From NCBI RefSeq assembly GCF_003670115.1, contig NZ_QQTY01000002.1, positions 992,001 to 1,056,000 of the forward strand: a stretch of DNA of 64,000 nucleotides. Reading direction: 5' to 3'. The position numbers and the translations under genes were made by a program. This document shows positions 1 through 7,709 of this stretch, in pieces. The notes beneath the pieces are model-generated. The model was given only the letters and a program-made list of their open reading frames with translations, was not told the DNA's origin and did not search any database. Source of the DNA: Natronorubrum halophilum. Its GTDB lineage: Archaea > Halobacteriota > Halobacteria > Halobacteriales > Natrialbaceae. Each line of letters starts with the position of its first letter. Within the stretch, counting starts at the first letter, position 1.

Positions 1-2460
1 GCGCTCCAAATAGCGCGACACTACCTCGAGGCGACGGCTCGAGGCGACGCGTCCACCGCGTACCTGCTCTATCCGACGAAGGCGCTCTCGCGGGATCAAG
101 AGCGGAGTCTGAACGATCTCTACGACGATCTGGGGCTCGAGATCACGGTCCGAGTCTACGACGGCGATACCGAACGCGGCCGGAATCGCAAGCGGATCCG
201 CGAGGAGGCCGACGTCATCATCACGAACTTCGCGGGCGTGAACACCTACCTGCACGACCACGACCGCTGGGCGCGATTCCTCTCGAGGTGCGAACTCGTC
301 GTGCTCGACGAGTCCCACACGTACACGGGCGTCCACGGAATGCACGTCGCCTGGATCGTCCGTCGGCTCAAGCGCGTGCTCTCCTACTACGACGCCGATC
401 CGCAGTACGTCCTGACGAGCGCGACGATCGGCAACCCCGGCGAGCACTCGAGCGCCCTGATCGGCGACCCCGTCACCGTCGTCGACGAGGACGGTTCCCC
501 GGCGGGGCCGCGGGATCTGGTCCTCTGGAACCCGCCGCCGCAGGCGCACGACGATGGGGACGAACGCGACGGCTGGAACGACGGTCCGGGCGGCGAGGGC
601 GACCGGGGTGGCGACGGGATCGGAGCGGGCGACGACCTCGCGGACGACGCCGTCGTCGAGCGGCTCCCCGCTACCGTCGAGGCCCCGCGGCTGCTCTCGC
701 ACCTGACGTATCGGGACGCCCAAACGCTGCTGTTTACCCCCTCGAGAAAGCTCGCCGAGCTCTCGATCAAGCGGGCGTCGAAACACCGCCACGACAACCA
801 CTACTACACGAATCCTACCCGAGGGAGCGCGATCGAACCCTACCACGCCGGTCACTCGCGGAAGAAACGCCACGGCACCGAACACCAGCTCAAGACCGGC
901 GTTCTCGACGGCGTCGCCTCGACGAACGCCCTCGAGTTGGGGATCGATATCGGCGCGATGGACGCGACGGTCCAGCTCGGCTACCCCGGCCAACGGCAGT
1001 CGTTCTGGCAGCAGATCGGTCGCGCGGGCCGCGGTTCGAAGCGAGCCCTCTCGGTACTCGTCGCCGAACACCGCACGCTCGACCAGTACGTCGTGAACAA
1101 CCCCGACTACCTGCTCGAGAACGACGTCGAGGACGCCGTCGTCGATATCGAGAACGACGCCGTCTTCGCCCAGCACCTCCGCTGTGCGGCCGACGAACTC
1201 GCGCTCGACGAGTCGGATGCGGGGACGTTCGCCGAGCGCGACCGACTCGAGCGCGCCATCGAGATGTGGCGTCGCGCGGGTCGGTTAACGGGCGCGCTCG
1301 AGACCGGCGTCTCCTACGTCGGTCCACCGCGGCCGCAGGGGTCGATCTCGCTGTACGCGACGACGGGCGAGGAGTACGAGGTCGAACTCGCCGAGGGCGT
1401 CGACTCGTCGGAGAACCCGGAGATGGAACCGCTCGCGACGGAGCGCGTGCTGCGGGATTTCCACGAGGGCGCGGTGCGGCTCCACCAGGGTCGGCAGTAC
1501 GAGGTCACGGCCGTCGACCACCGCCCGTCGCGGCCCTCGGTGACGCTTCGCCCGACGAACGTGGAGTACTACACGCGAACGCGAACCGACGTGACCGTTC
1601 TCGACGCGGTTTCCGAGGAGTCTCGAGCGATCGGCGACTTCACGCTGCACTTCGGCCGCGGGCGAGTGCTCGTCTACCACGGCACCTACGACGAGGTCGC
1701 GATCCACGGCGGCAAGAAAAAGGCGCAGTCGATTCCGACCGAGAACCCGCCGCTGTCGATGGAGACGCAACTGTGCTGGCTCGAGGTGCCCCAGGACGTC
1801 GAGCGCGCGCTGATAGAGAAATACCGCTCTCACTCCGTGCCCGAACTTGAGGACGGGCTTGCGGAGACGGCCCATCTGGGCTACGCGGGCGGACTTCACG
1901 CCGCGGAGCACGCGACGATCGGCGTCGCACCCCTCGAGTTGATGGTTGACAAGCGCGATCTGGGCGGCCTCGCGACGCTGACGATCGACTCCCACCTCGA
2001 TCGAGCGGTTGTTTCGGACGACGGTGCCGAACCGGGTCCGGGGCCGGGGGCCGGACCCGATACCGGAGCGGGCGAGGACGCACCCCAAAATATCGCCGCC
2101 GCCGAGGCGACCGTCAGGGAGATCGCGATGGATCTCGAGCGCACCCCCGCGAGCGGCTGGTTCATCTACGACGGTATCGAGGGCGGGCTCGGCTTTGCGC
2201 GGGCGATCTACGAGAACTACGAGGCCGTCGCCCGGCGGGCGCGGGACCTCATCGCGGATTGCGACTGCGGCAACGTCGGCGGCTGTCCCGCCTGCGTGAT
2301 GGACGAGCAGTGTGGGAACGACAACCAGCCGTTGCACCGCGGCGCGGCCGTGGACGTGCTGGATCAGTTGCTCGGCGATGAGGACGTGGAGACACTCGAG
2401 GAACATCTCCCGGAGGACGAGTACGGTGGTGACCGGCGACCGCCGCTGTTCTACGCCTGA
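1..2460 (+). CDS. MrfA/YprA-type DEAD/DEAH helicase with C-terminal Zn-binding region (5' end missing)
   Basis: The reading frame is open from base 1, so the N-terminus with Walker A lies outside the window; 819 residues are visible. Seen in order: motif Ia-like PTKAL, the Walker B variant VVLDESH (codon 103 onward), motif III TSAT, then GIDIG and the motif VI signature QQIGRAGRG, which mark a complete RecA2 half. Two Gly/Asp/Pro-rich linkers follow motif III and precede the C-terminus. The end carries a CDCGNVGGCPACV cysteine cluster with a further Cys, as in the DUF1998/MZB region of Lhr-related YprA/MrfA helicases. MrfA is an ATP-dependent 3'-5' DNA helicase acting in mitomycin-type damage repair with the nuclease MrfB; a MrfB/YprB-like gene lies at 30992-31744. 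Family call is firm, the repair role inferred. Confidence 0.9.
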   Translation, partial: ALQIARHYLEATARGDASTAYLLYPTKALSRDQERSLNDLYDDLGLEITVRVYDGDTERGRNRKRIREEADVIITNFAGVNTYLHDHDRWARFLSRCELVVLDESHTYTGVHGMHVAWIVRRLKRVLSYYDADPQYVLTSATIGNPGEHSSALIGDPVTVVDEDGSPAGPRDLVLWNPPPQAHDDGDERDGWNDGPGGEGDRGGDGIGAGDDLADDAVVERLPATVEAPRLLSHLTYRDAQTLLFTPSRKLAELSIKRASKHRHDNHYYTNPTRGSAIEPYHAGHSRKKRHGTEHQLKTGVLDGVASTNALELGIDIGAMDATVQLGYPGQRQSFWQQIGRAGRGSKRALSVLVAEHRTLDQYVVNNPDYLLENDVEDAVVDIENDAVFAQHLRCAADELALDESDAGTFAERDRLERAIEMWRRAGRLTGALETGVSYVGPPRPQGSISLYATTGEEYEVELAEGVDSSENPEMEPLATERVLRDFHEGAVRLHQGRQYEVTAVDHRPSRPSVTLRPTNVEYYTRTRTDVTVLDAVSEESRAIGDFTLHFGRGRVLVYHGTYDEVAIHGGKKKAQSIPTENPPLSMETQLCWLEVPQDVERALIEKYRSHSVPELEDGLAETAHLGYAGGLHAAEHATIGVAPLELMVDKRDLGGLATLTIDSHLDRAVVSDDGAEPGPGPGAGPDTGAGEDAPQNIAAAEATVREIAMDLERTPASGWFIYDGIEGGLGFARAIYENYEAVARRARDLIADCDCGNVGGCPACVMDEQCGNDNQPLHRGAAVDVLDQLLGDEDVETLEEHLPEDEYGGDRRPPLFYA
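2431..2460 (+). repeat. Left copy of imperfect direct repeat (helicase 3' end)
   Basis: The last 30 bases of the helicase gene, including its stop codon, recur at 3292-3320 with about 25 matching positions and one missing base. The two copies frame the toxin-antitoxin module exactly. Confidence 0.6.
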
Positions 2461-2512
2461 GTCGCCCGCACGTTCTGACAGTACTCGGACACGTGCTCTC
2501 GATTCCTAGATG

Positions 2513-2932
2513 TTACGCGTTCGCTTTGTCCCGGCTCTCGTTCGAGATATTCAGCGGCAGATCGACCTCGATCGAGTCGTACCAGACGGTCGGCCGCTTG
2601 CGCCGACCGTCGTCTTCGAACTCGAGCAGATGGAGCGACTCGAGTTCCGCGAGATTCGTGTGCACCTGTCGAACGTCACGTCCGACGAGGCGGGCCGTCT
2701 CTCGAATACTCTCGGGTTCGTGCTGGACGACCGACCGGAGTAGCTCGAGATTCTTTGGACGGGTGACGCGGTGAACGTCGTCGGGATCGCCAAAGATCAC
2801 TTCGAAGTGCGGATCCGCCGTCTCACCGCGATCGAGGTCTCGGAGTGCATCGCGCAGTCCGTCCTCGTCACCGCACCGGAAGCGGATGTGCATCGTGCGA
2901 CCGTCGTCTGTCGAGTTACCAGTGTTCGCCAT
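2513..2932 (-). CDS. TumA-like antitoxin / HVO_A0114-type winged-helix DNA-binding protein
   Basis: A 139-residue protein with an N-terminal acidic region (about 1-60) and a C-terminal winged-helix domain (about 65-125): a PKNLELLRSVV helix, then ESIRETARLVGRDVRQVHTNL as helix-turn-helix, then a wing with RRKRPTVWYDSIEVDLP. This matches the putative DNA-binding family that follows TumE-type toxins. Its ATG overlaps the 3' end of the upstream toxin gene by 17 bases, so the two are co-translated, toxin first. By analogy it should neutralise the toxin and repress the shared promoter at 3255-3263. No other gene lies between it and the helicase stop. Confidence 0.75.
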   Translation of the reverse strand: MANTGNSTDDGRTMHIRFRCGDEDGLRDALRDLDRGETADPHFEVIFGDPDDVHRVTRPKNLELLRSVVQHEPESIRETARLVGRDVRQVHTNLAELESLHLLEFEDDGRRKRPTVWYDSIEVDLPLNISNESRDKANA

Positions 2933-3191
2933 GATTGCGTACCTCCTGTTTGAATCGATCGTACAGCGCTTCGAGACCGGTGAAGTCGGTGTCCTCGACG
3001 CCTCCGTTCGGCAGATGCTTGTGGTGCCGCGCAGCATCTGGATGATCCGGAAAGTTGTCGTATCGAACGATCGTCTCCCCGTCGCTCGTCCCGTATTGCA
3101 TCGAGTACTTCACTCCCTCCGGATATCGATCGGACGACGGGACCTCCCAGGCACGGATCTCGGCGAACGTCCCACCGAAATCCTTCGTCAC
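2916..3191 (-). CDS. TumE-like toxin (DUF6516 family)
   Basis: A 91-residue protein; the central GVKYSMQYG, the IVRYDNFPDHPDA stretch and the HHKHLPNG loop are the landmarks of the TumE/DUF6516 toxin family, which is paired with a winged-helix antitoxin. Only a GTG start (3191) is available in this frame, because a stop codon lies nine codons upstream (eight codons between them). The promoter-proximal ATG at 3235 is in another frame and terminates at TGA overlapping this GTG. Either a 15-codon leader peptide couples translation to the toxin, or one indel has broken a longer toxin N-terminus. The toxic activity and target are not visible from sequence. Confidence 0.7.
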   Translation of the reverse strand: MTKDFGGTFAEIRAWEVPSSDRYPEGVKYSMQYGTSDGETIVRYDNFPDHPDAARHHKHLPNGGVEDTDFTGLEALYDRFKQEVRNHGEHW

Positions 3192-3254
3192 GTGATGATT
3201 TCCACAGCCTTCTCGTCATCGCGATCCGACATCATCTGTTGTTTCTCGCCACAA

Positions 3255-3263
3255 CATAATAAA
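3255..3263 (-). promoter_or_regulatory. TATA box of the toxin-antitoxin operon
   Basis: On the minus strand this reads TTTATTATG and sits 20-28 bases upstream of the ATG at 3235 and 64-72 bases upstream of the toxin GTG. It lies inside the pair of direct repeats, so the module carries its own promoter. Confidence 0.5.
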
Positions 3264-3291
3264 TGATGTGCTCAACCACAACACGGGCGAG

Positions 3292-3320
3292 GACCGACGA
3301 CCGCCCAGTTCTACGCCCGA
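3292..3320 (+). repeat. Right copy of imperfect direct repeat (decayed helicase 3' end)
   Basis: Aligns with 2431-2460: gaccg-cgaccgcc and ttctacgcc are shared, with substitutions and a one-base gap between them, so the copy no longer reads in the helicase frame. No other gene explains it. Confidence 0.6.
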
Positions 3321-3330
3321 AATGAGAGTA

Positions 3331-3341
3331 TTAAGTTAATA
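3331..3341 (+). promoter_or_regulatory. TATA box for the small membrane protein at 3366
   Basis: ttaagttaata lies 25-35 bases upstream of the ATG, the spacing expected for a leaderless haloarchaeal transcript, and supports the 3366 start. Confidence 0.5.
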
Positions 3342-3365
3342 TCTCTGCAGGAACGAGTACGGGAT

Positions 3366-3572
3366 ATGTCCGCCCTTGGAACCGCGCTGCTCGAGTGGGA
3401 CGCGGACCGAATCGTCAGGATCCTCGTCGCTGGCGTGTCGGTCTTCCTCGCGGTGCGTGTGACTGACAGCGTTCTCGTCGGGCTCGGAGCCGCTGTCCTC
3501 TTCGTCGTCGCTTTCAACTGCCTGTGGGTGATCGCAACCCGAATCAGAGGTCGTTTGCGAGCGACATACTGA
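3366..3572 (+). CDS. Small two-helix membrane protein, function unknown
   Basis: A 68-residue protein that I do not recognise. Residues about 19-37 (ILVAGVSVFLAV) and 38-58 (VLVGLGAAVLFVVAFNCLWV) form two adjacent hydrophobic segments, with a basic tail RIRGRLRATY suggesting a cytoplasmic C-terminus. A TATA box is at leaderless distance and codon use is typical of the window. It converges on the lipoprotein gene at 3585, leaving only 12 bases between stop codons. Confidence 0.6.
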   Translation: MSALGTALLEWDADRIVRILVAGVSVFLAVRVTDSVLVGLGAAVLFVVAFNCLWVIATRIRGRLRATY

Positions 3573-3584
3573 TCGCCGACCGAC

Positions 3585-4415
3585 TCAGTTCCGCGTTCCA
3601 TCGCCGCCGTCACAGACGCCGACCTCGTGCCCGTCGAGTTCGGTCGACTCTCCCTCGAGACGGTACGTAAACCCGTAGGCTGCGCTGCCGCCGGAGGCGT
3701 GAACGACCGCGGTTTTTCCGGTGCGTTCGTCGCCGTCACAGTCGGTCGGAGTAGCGCCGTCGGGAAACGCGAACGGGGCGTACGTCGTCTCGAACGGTTT
3801 CGTCTCGCCCGCCGGGACGACGAGATCGGTTCTCGACGGTGAGAGCGGACGATTCTCCTCGATACCGATGATACCCGGCCCCTGATTGAAAGTCGAGGGG
3901 TCGAACGAGTCCGCCTGCGGATTGACTGTCGGGTTCGGAACGTCGCCGTAGATCGCAACGAAGCGCGCGAGAAGCGGCGCATCACCCTGGTTCTCGAGCG
4001 TGAATCTGGCGCGACCGTCCGGGAGCGGTTCGACGGCTCTCGTCGCGCCGTGGATCGGTTCCGAGACGGAGAGGCGCGCCGTCCCGTCCGGCGTCTCGGC
4101 TCGGACGCGAAGTCCCAAGTAATTGGTGAGAACCGTCTCGAGCCGATCCGGGAAGACCACGGGGAAGCGGACGGTTCCGACCGGTCCCTCGACGCGATCG
4201 AACTCCTCGTCGCCCGAGGAATCGAGGAGGATCGCCTGCTCCACGTCGACGTCATCGTGGAGCTGGACGAGGAGATCCGTCCCTTCGAACCAGTACTCCT
4301 CGAACACGTCGTCGGTCTCCAACTGCGTCGCGGTGAGCGGAAGCGACTCGGTACAGCCGGCCGCAAGGAGGGCCCCACCGGTGGTGAGGGCCTGAAGGAA
4401 CGGGCGACGGTTCAT
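3585..4415 (-). CDS. Tat-exported lipoprotein, function unknown
   Basis: A 276-residue protein beginning MNRRPFLQAL with twin Arg at 3-4 and the lipobox LLAAGC (Cys21), so it is probably Tat-exported and lipid-anchored outside the cell. The mature part is beta-rich and acidic without a domain I recognise; a PTDCDGDERTG stretch and a late Cys could form a disulfide. The start at 4415 is supported by the lipobox distance and a TATA box at 4440-4449. It diverges from purD. Confidence 0.75.
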   Translation of the reverse strand: MNRRPFLQALTTGGALLAAGCTESLPLTATQLETDDVFEEYWFEGTDLLVQLHDDVDVEQAILLDSSGDEEFDRVEGPVGTVRFPVVFPDRLETVLTNYLGLRVRAETPDGTARLSVSEPIHGATRAVEPLPDGRARFTLENQGDAPLLARFVAIYGDVPNPTVNPQADSFDPSTFNQGPGIIGIEENRPLSPSRTDLVVPAGETKPFETTYAPFAFPDGATPTDCDGDERTGKTAVVHASGGSAAYGFTYRLEGESTELDGHEVGVCDGGDGTRN

Positions 4416-4439
4416 GAACGAGATATTACAACCGAGACG

Positions 4440-4449
4440 TATATATTTT
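4440..4449 (-). promoter_or_regulatory. TATA box of lipoprotein gene
   Basis: Minus strand AAAATATATA, 25-34 bases upstream of the ATG at 4415, consistent with a leaderless transcript. Confidence 0.5.
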
Positions 4450-4554
4450 CCATCAATCCGATCGGTGCGTTCTCCGCCGTGTAGCCACGATCGTGCATAC
4501 GTTCGGCTCGAGGAAAGAGCAACGCTTACAGGTTCGTGCGTTCCGCTATCGAGC

Positions 4555-5892
4555 ATGCGAGAGAACGTGCTCCTGATCGGCGGCGGCGGCCGCGAACACG
4601 CCATCGCCCGCGCGCTCGAGGACAGTGAGGCGCTACGCGCCTCGGGTAGTCGGGCGCAGTCCGACGACGGCGAGGCCGACCTCTACGCCTGCGCCGGCAA
4701 CCGAAACCCGGGCATCGCCCGCATCGCGAGCGAGTTCGAAACGCTCGAGACGACCAACCCGAAGGCCGTGGTCGAGTACGCCGAGGAGGTCGACGCGACG
4801 ATCGCCGTTATCGGCCCCGAGGCTCCCCTCGAGGCCGGCATCGCGGACGAACTCGAGGATGCGGGCATCTACGCCTTCGGTCCGAAAAAGGAAGACGCCC
4901 GCATCGAGACGGACAAGGCGTTCCAGCGCCGGTTCATGCGAGAACACGACATTCCGGGCTGTCCGGCGTTCGAGACCTTCGACGACATGGACGCAGCCTG
5001 TGAGTACATCGACGAGTACGACGGCGATCTCGTGATCAAGCCCGCCGGACTGACGGGGGGCAAGGGCGTCAAGGTCATCGGCGACCAGGTCACCGCCGAG
5101 GAGGGCAAGGAGTACATCCGCGACTCCGACTACGACCGGATCGTACTCGAGGAGCGGCTGATCGGCGAGGAGGTTACCGTCCAGGCGTTCGTCGCCAACG
5201 GGGCGTTCGAGACCGCACCCGCGGTTCAGGACCACAAGCGTGCCTACGAGGGCGACGAGGGACCGAACACGGGCGGCATGGGAAGCTACTCCGACGCGAG
5301 CGACGAACTGCCGTTTATGACCGAGGCCGACTACGACGAGGCCGTCTCGATCATCGAGGCCACCGTCGACGCTCTCGACGATTATCGGGGTATCCTCTAC
5401 GGCCAGTTCATGCTCACCAGCGAGGGGCCGAAAGTCATCGAGTTCAACGCTCGCTTCGGCGATCCCGAGGCGATGAACACGCTGCCCGTCCTCGAGACCG
5501 ACTTCCTCGACGTGCTCACGGCTGCCCGGGACGGCGACGCGCCGCCGGCCCTCGAGTTCGCCGACAAGGCCACCGTCTGTAAGTACGCCGTGCCGGAAGG
5601 CTACCCGACGAATCCGGAAGCGGGAGCGAAAGTACAGGTTAGTGAAGAGAGCGCCGGTGACGCGCTCCTCTATTACGCCAGCGTGGACGAACGCGACGAC
5701 GGTATCTACACCACGACCTCCCGATCGTTCGCGCTCGTCGGCGTCGCCGACTCGATCGGCGAGGCCGAGGAGATCGCGGAGAACGCACTCGCGGTCGCGG
5801 GTGAAGAAGGTCTGCACGTGCGCCACGATATCGGCAAAGCCGACCTCGTCCAGCGGCGGATCGACCACATGAACGAACTGCGCGGCGAGTAG
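4555..5892 (+). CDS. purD: Phosphoribosylamine-glycine ligase (GARS)
   Basis: A 445-residue enzyme joining glycine to 5-phosphoribosylamine with ATP, the second step of purine synthesis. Seen: N-terminal VLLIGGGGREHAIA, then VIGPEAPLEAGI, the ATP-grasp region with VIKPAGLTGGKGVKV and EGPNTGGMGSYS, and the catalytic FNARFGDPEAMNTLP metal-binding segment, followed by the C-terminal domain. A short acidic insertion around residues 25-40 separates the REHAIA loop from the CAGNRNPGIA segment. Length is normal for the family. The start is set by the conserved N-terminus; an in-frame extension upstream has no family support. The gene stands alone, divergent from the lipoprotein gene. Confidence 0.97.
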   Translation: MRENVLLIGGGGREHAIARALEDSEALRASGSRAQSDDGEADLYACAGNRNPGIARIASEFETLETTNPKAVVEYAEEVDATIAVIGPEAPLEAGIADELEDAGIYAFGPKKEDARIETDKAFQRRFMREHDIPGCPAFETFDDMDAACEYIDEYDGDLVIKPAGLTGGKGVKVIGDQVTAEEGKEYIRDSDYDRIVLEERLIGEEVTVQAFVANGAFETAPAVQDHKRAYEGDEGPNTGGMGSYSDASDELPFMTEADYDEAVSIIEATVDALDDYRGILYGQFMLTSEGPKVIEFNARFGDPEAMNTLPVLETDFLDVLTAARDGDAPPALEFADKATVCKYAVPEGYPTNPEAGAKVQVSEESAGDALLYYASVDERDDGIYTTTSRSFALVGVADSIGEAEEIAENALAVAGEEGLHVRHDIGKADLVQRRIDHMNELRGE

Positions 5893-5934
5893 TTCGAACG
5901 GCTGTCGGTGTCGTCTCGGGGCCGTCGAGCCCGA

Positions 5935-6243
5935 CTATTCTGCGCTCGAGTCCGCCGGATCCGGCTCGGAGTCGTCGCTGAACCCGTCCGTATCCTCCGA
6001 CACCGACGACTGGACGTCGGTCACGGCCTGTAACCCCTCCCGATCGACCGCGTTCGTGATCGATTCGGCATCGATAGCCGAATCGAGCGTGGTACCGTCG
6101 GCGTTGGTCGCCGACTGCAGGGCTCGTCGAACCGCAACGTATCCTACGAGTGCGATGCCACCCGACGCTATCGCCCCCGGAATACCGTAGCGTTTGTAGC
6201 CGAATGTCACCGCTTTCTTGCCGACGGTGAGTGCGCCAATCAT
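5935..6243 (-). CDS. Small membrane-associated protein, function unknown
   Basis: A 102-residue protein with one predicted hydrophobic segment at about residues 22-40 (IPGAIASGGIALVGYVAV) after a basic N-terminus, followed by a long acidic, Ser/Asp-rich tail ending DPADSSAE. I know no function. The composition is typical of small haloarchaeal chromosomal proteins. It lies between purD (convergent) and the aminotransferase gene (same strand). Confidence 0.6.
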   Translation of the reverse strand: MIGALTVGKKAVTFGYKRYGIPGAIASGGIALVGYVAVRRALQSATNADGTTLDSAIDAESITNAVDREGLQAVTDVQSSVSEDTDGFSDDSEPDPADSSAE

Positions 6244-6307
6244 CGTACGTCGGCTTGACTAGGGAGTGGAAAGAGGCTGGGGCTTTCGTACGACGACCGC
6301 TGACGAA

Positions 6308-7642
6308 CTACGTCGTAACCGCTTCGATCGACTCGAGCAGCAGGTCTACGCCGAGATCGATCTCTCGTTCGGTGACGTCGAGAGGCGGCAACAGTCGCAG
6401 GGTCTTGTAGCCACAGCCGAGGGTGAGCAGTCCGCGCTCGAACGCCGCCTCGAGAACGGCCTCTCGGCGCGCTTTGGTGTCGAACTCCACCGCGAGCATC
6501 AACCCGCGCCCGCGGATGTCGACGATCGCCTCGAGATCGTGTTCCTCGAGTCGGCTCCGTAACTGCTCGCCGCGCTCACGGACGTTCGCGAGCAGGTTCT
6601 CCTCGTGGATGGCGTCGATCGTGAGGACGCCCTGCATCGCGGCGATGACGTCCCCCGCGCCCCAGGTCGAGGAGATTCGTCCCGTCCGTTCCGGGAACAC
6701 GTCCGATCGAGAGATGGTCGCACCCACGCGCAATCCCTTCCCCGCTGTGATGACGTCCGGCGTGAGATCGAGGTGGTCGACGGCCCACAGTTCGCCCGTG
6801 CGGCCGAGTCCCGACTGAATTTCGTCGGCGACGATCTTGAGATCGTAGCGCTCGCGCAGCGCCTCGAGATCCCGCGCGAACTCGGGGTACGCGGGTCGAT
6901 ATCCGCCTTCGCCCTGGATCGGCTCGAGGATGAGAAAGGCGACCTCGTCGGGATCGATCACGCCTCGTTCGGGGTGAAGGCTATCGGCGACGACGTTGCC
7001 GCCGGGACCGTCGGTCAGCCAGCGGCGCTCGTACGCGTCCCGGCTCGAGGGGAACGGGACGCTGACCACGCCGGGTATTTCTGGAAAGCCGCGGCGGTGG
7101 ACGGCTTTCGACCGGTTGAGCGAGAGCGCGCCGAGGGTGCGGCCGTGGAACCCGCCGTCGAAGGTGAACGCGCGGTGGCCGCCCGCGGCGTAGCAGATCT
7201 TGATCGCGTTCTCGACGGCTTCGGCTCCCGAATTCGAGAGAAAGACCCGATCCATGTCGTAGTGGTCGGTCATCGCGACCAGTCGGTCCATCAACTGTGT
7301 CGGGCCGGGAAGGTCGGGATCTTCGGGCGAGCCGCCGTTGCTCACGTAAAAGTCCTGTCCGGCGATCTTTAGCGGGTCGACGAGGTCGAACTCGCGGAGT
7401 TTCTCGCGGATCGCGGGATTGTTGTACCCCAGCGGGGCGGCGGCGACGTGGCTCGTGAAATCGAGCAAGACGTTGCCGTCGACGTCGATACAGAACGGTC
7501 CGATCGCGTCGGCGCTCGTATCCCAGACGAACTCGTAGACGTACGTACTCGGGGCGGCAAACTCATGATGGTACTTGGCCCACTGTCTGGCTCGTTCTCC
7601 GGGAATCGTCTCGACCTCGGGTTCGACCGTGGCGCGGTCCAT
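6308..7642 (-). CDS. PLP-dependent class III aminotransferase (4-aminobutyrate/acetylornithine type)
   Basis: A 444-residue fold-type I aminotransferase. The signature IVADEIQSGLGRTG carries the Asp that binds the PLP ring nitrogen, and ITAGKGLRVGA carries the Schiff-base Lys; FLSNSGAEAVENAIK and GFHGRTLGALSL are the usual phosphate and substrate regions. These enzymes move an omega- or alpha-amino group from 4-aminobutyrate, ornithine derivatives or similar donors to 2-oxoglutarate. Substrate specificity cannot be read from sequence and there is no pathway neighbour. Length and all key motifs are intact. Confidence 0.92.
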   Translation of the reverse strand: MDRATVEPEVETIPGERARQWAKYHHEFAAPSTYVYEFVWDTSADAIGPFCIDVDGNVLLDFTSHVAAAPLGYNNPAIREKLREFDLVDPLKIAGQDFYVSNGGSPEDPDLPGPTQLMDRLVAMTDHYDMDRVFLSNSGAEAVENAIKICYAAGGHRAFTFDGGFHGRTLGALSLNRSKAVHRRGFPEIPGVVSVPFPSSRDAYERRWLTDGPGGNVVADSLHPERGVIDPDEVAFLILEPIQGEGGYRPAYPEFARDLEALRERYDLKIVADEIQSGLGRTGELWAVDHLDLTPDVITAGKGLRVGATISRSDVFPERTGRISSTWGAGDVIAAMQGVLTIDAIHEENLLANVRERGEQLRSRLEEHDLEAIVDIRGRGLMLAVEFDTKARREAVLEAAFERGLLTLGCGYKTLRLLPPLDVTEREIDLGVDLLLESIEAVTT

Positions 7643-7709
7643 ACGACATTCATTGGTATGCTCGAGTGAAATACCCGCCGCCCGTCAAACGAATAGCCGC
7701 CGTTTCCGC

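Noticed and set aside
2493-2774. Plus-strand frames across the antitoxin gene
   Set aside because: Opposite to a winged-helix gene of recognisable family and with no promoter of their own.
6266-7372. Plus-strand frames opposite the class III aminotransferase
   Set aside because: Antisense to an intact aminotransferase with all motifs; frames lack start signals and conserved features.
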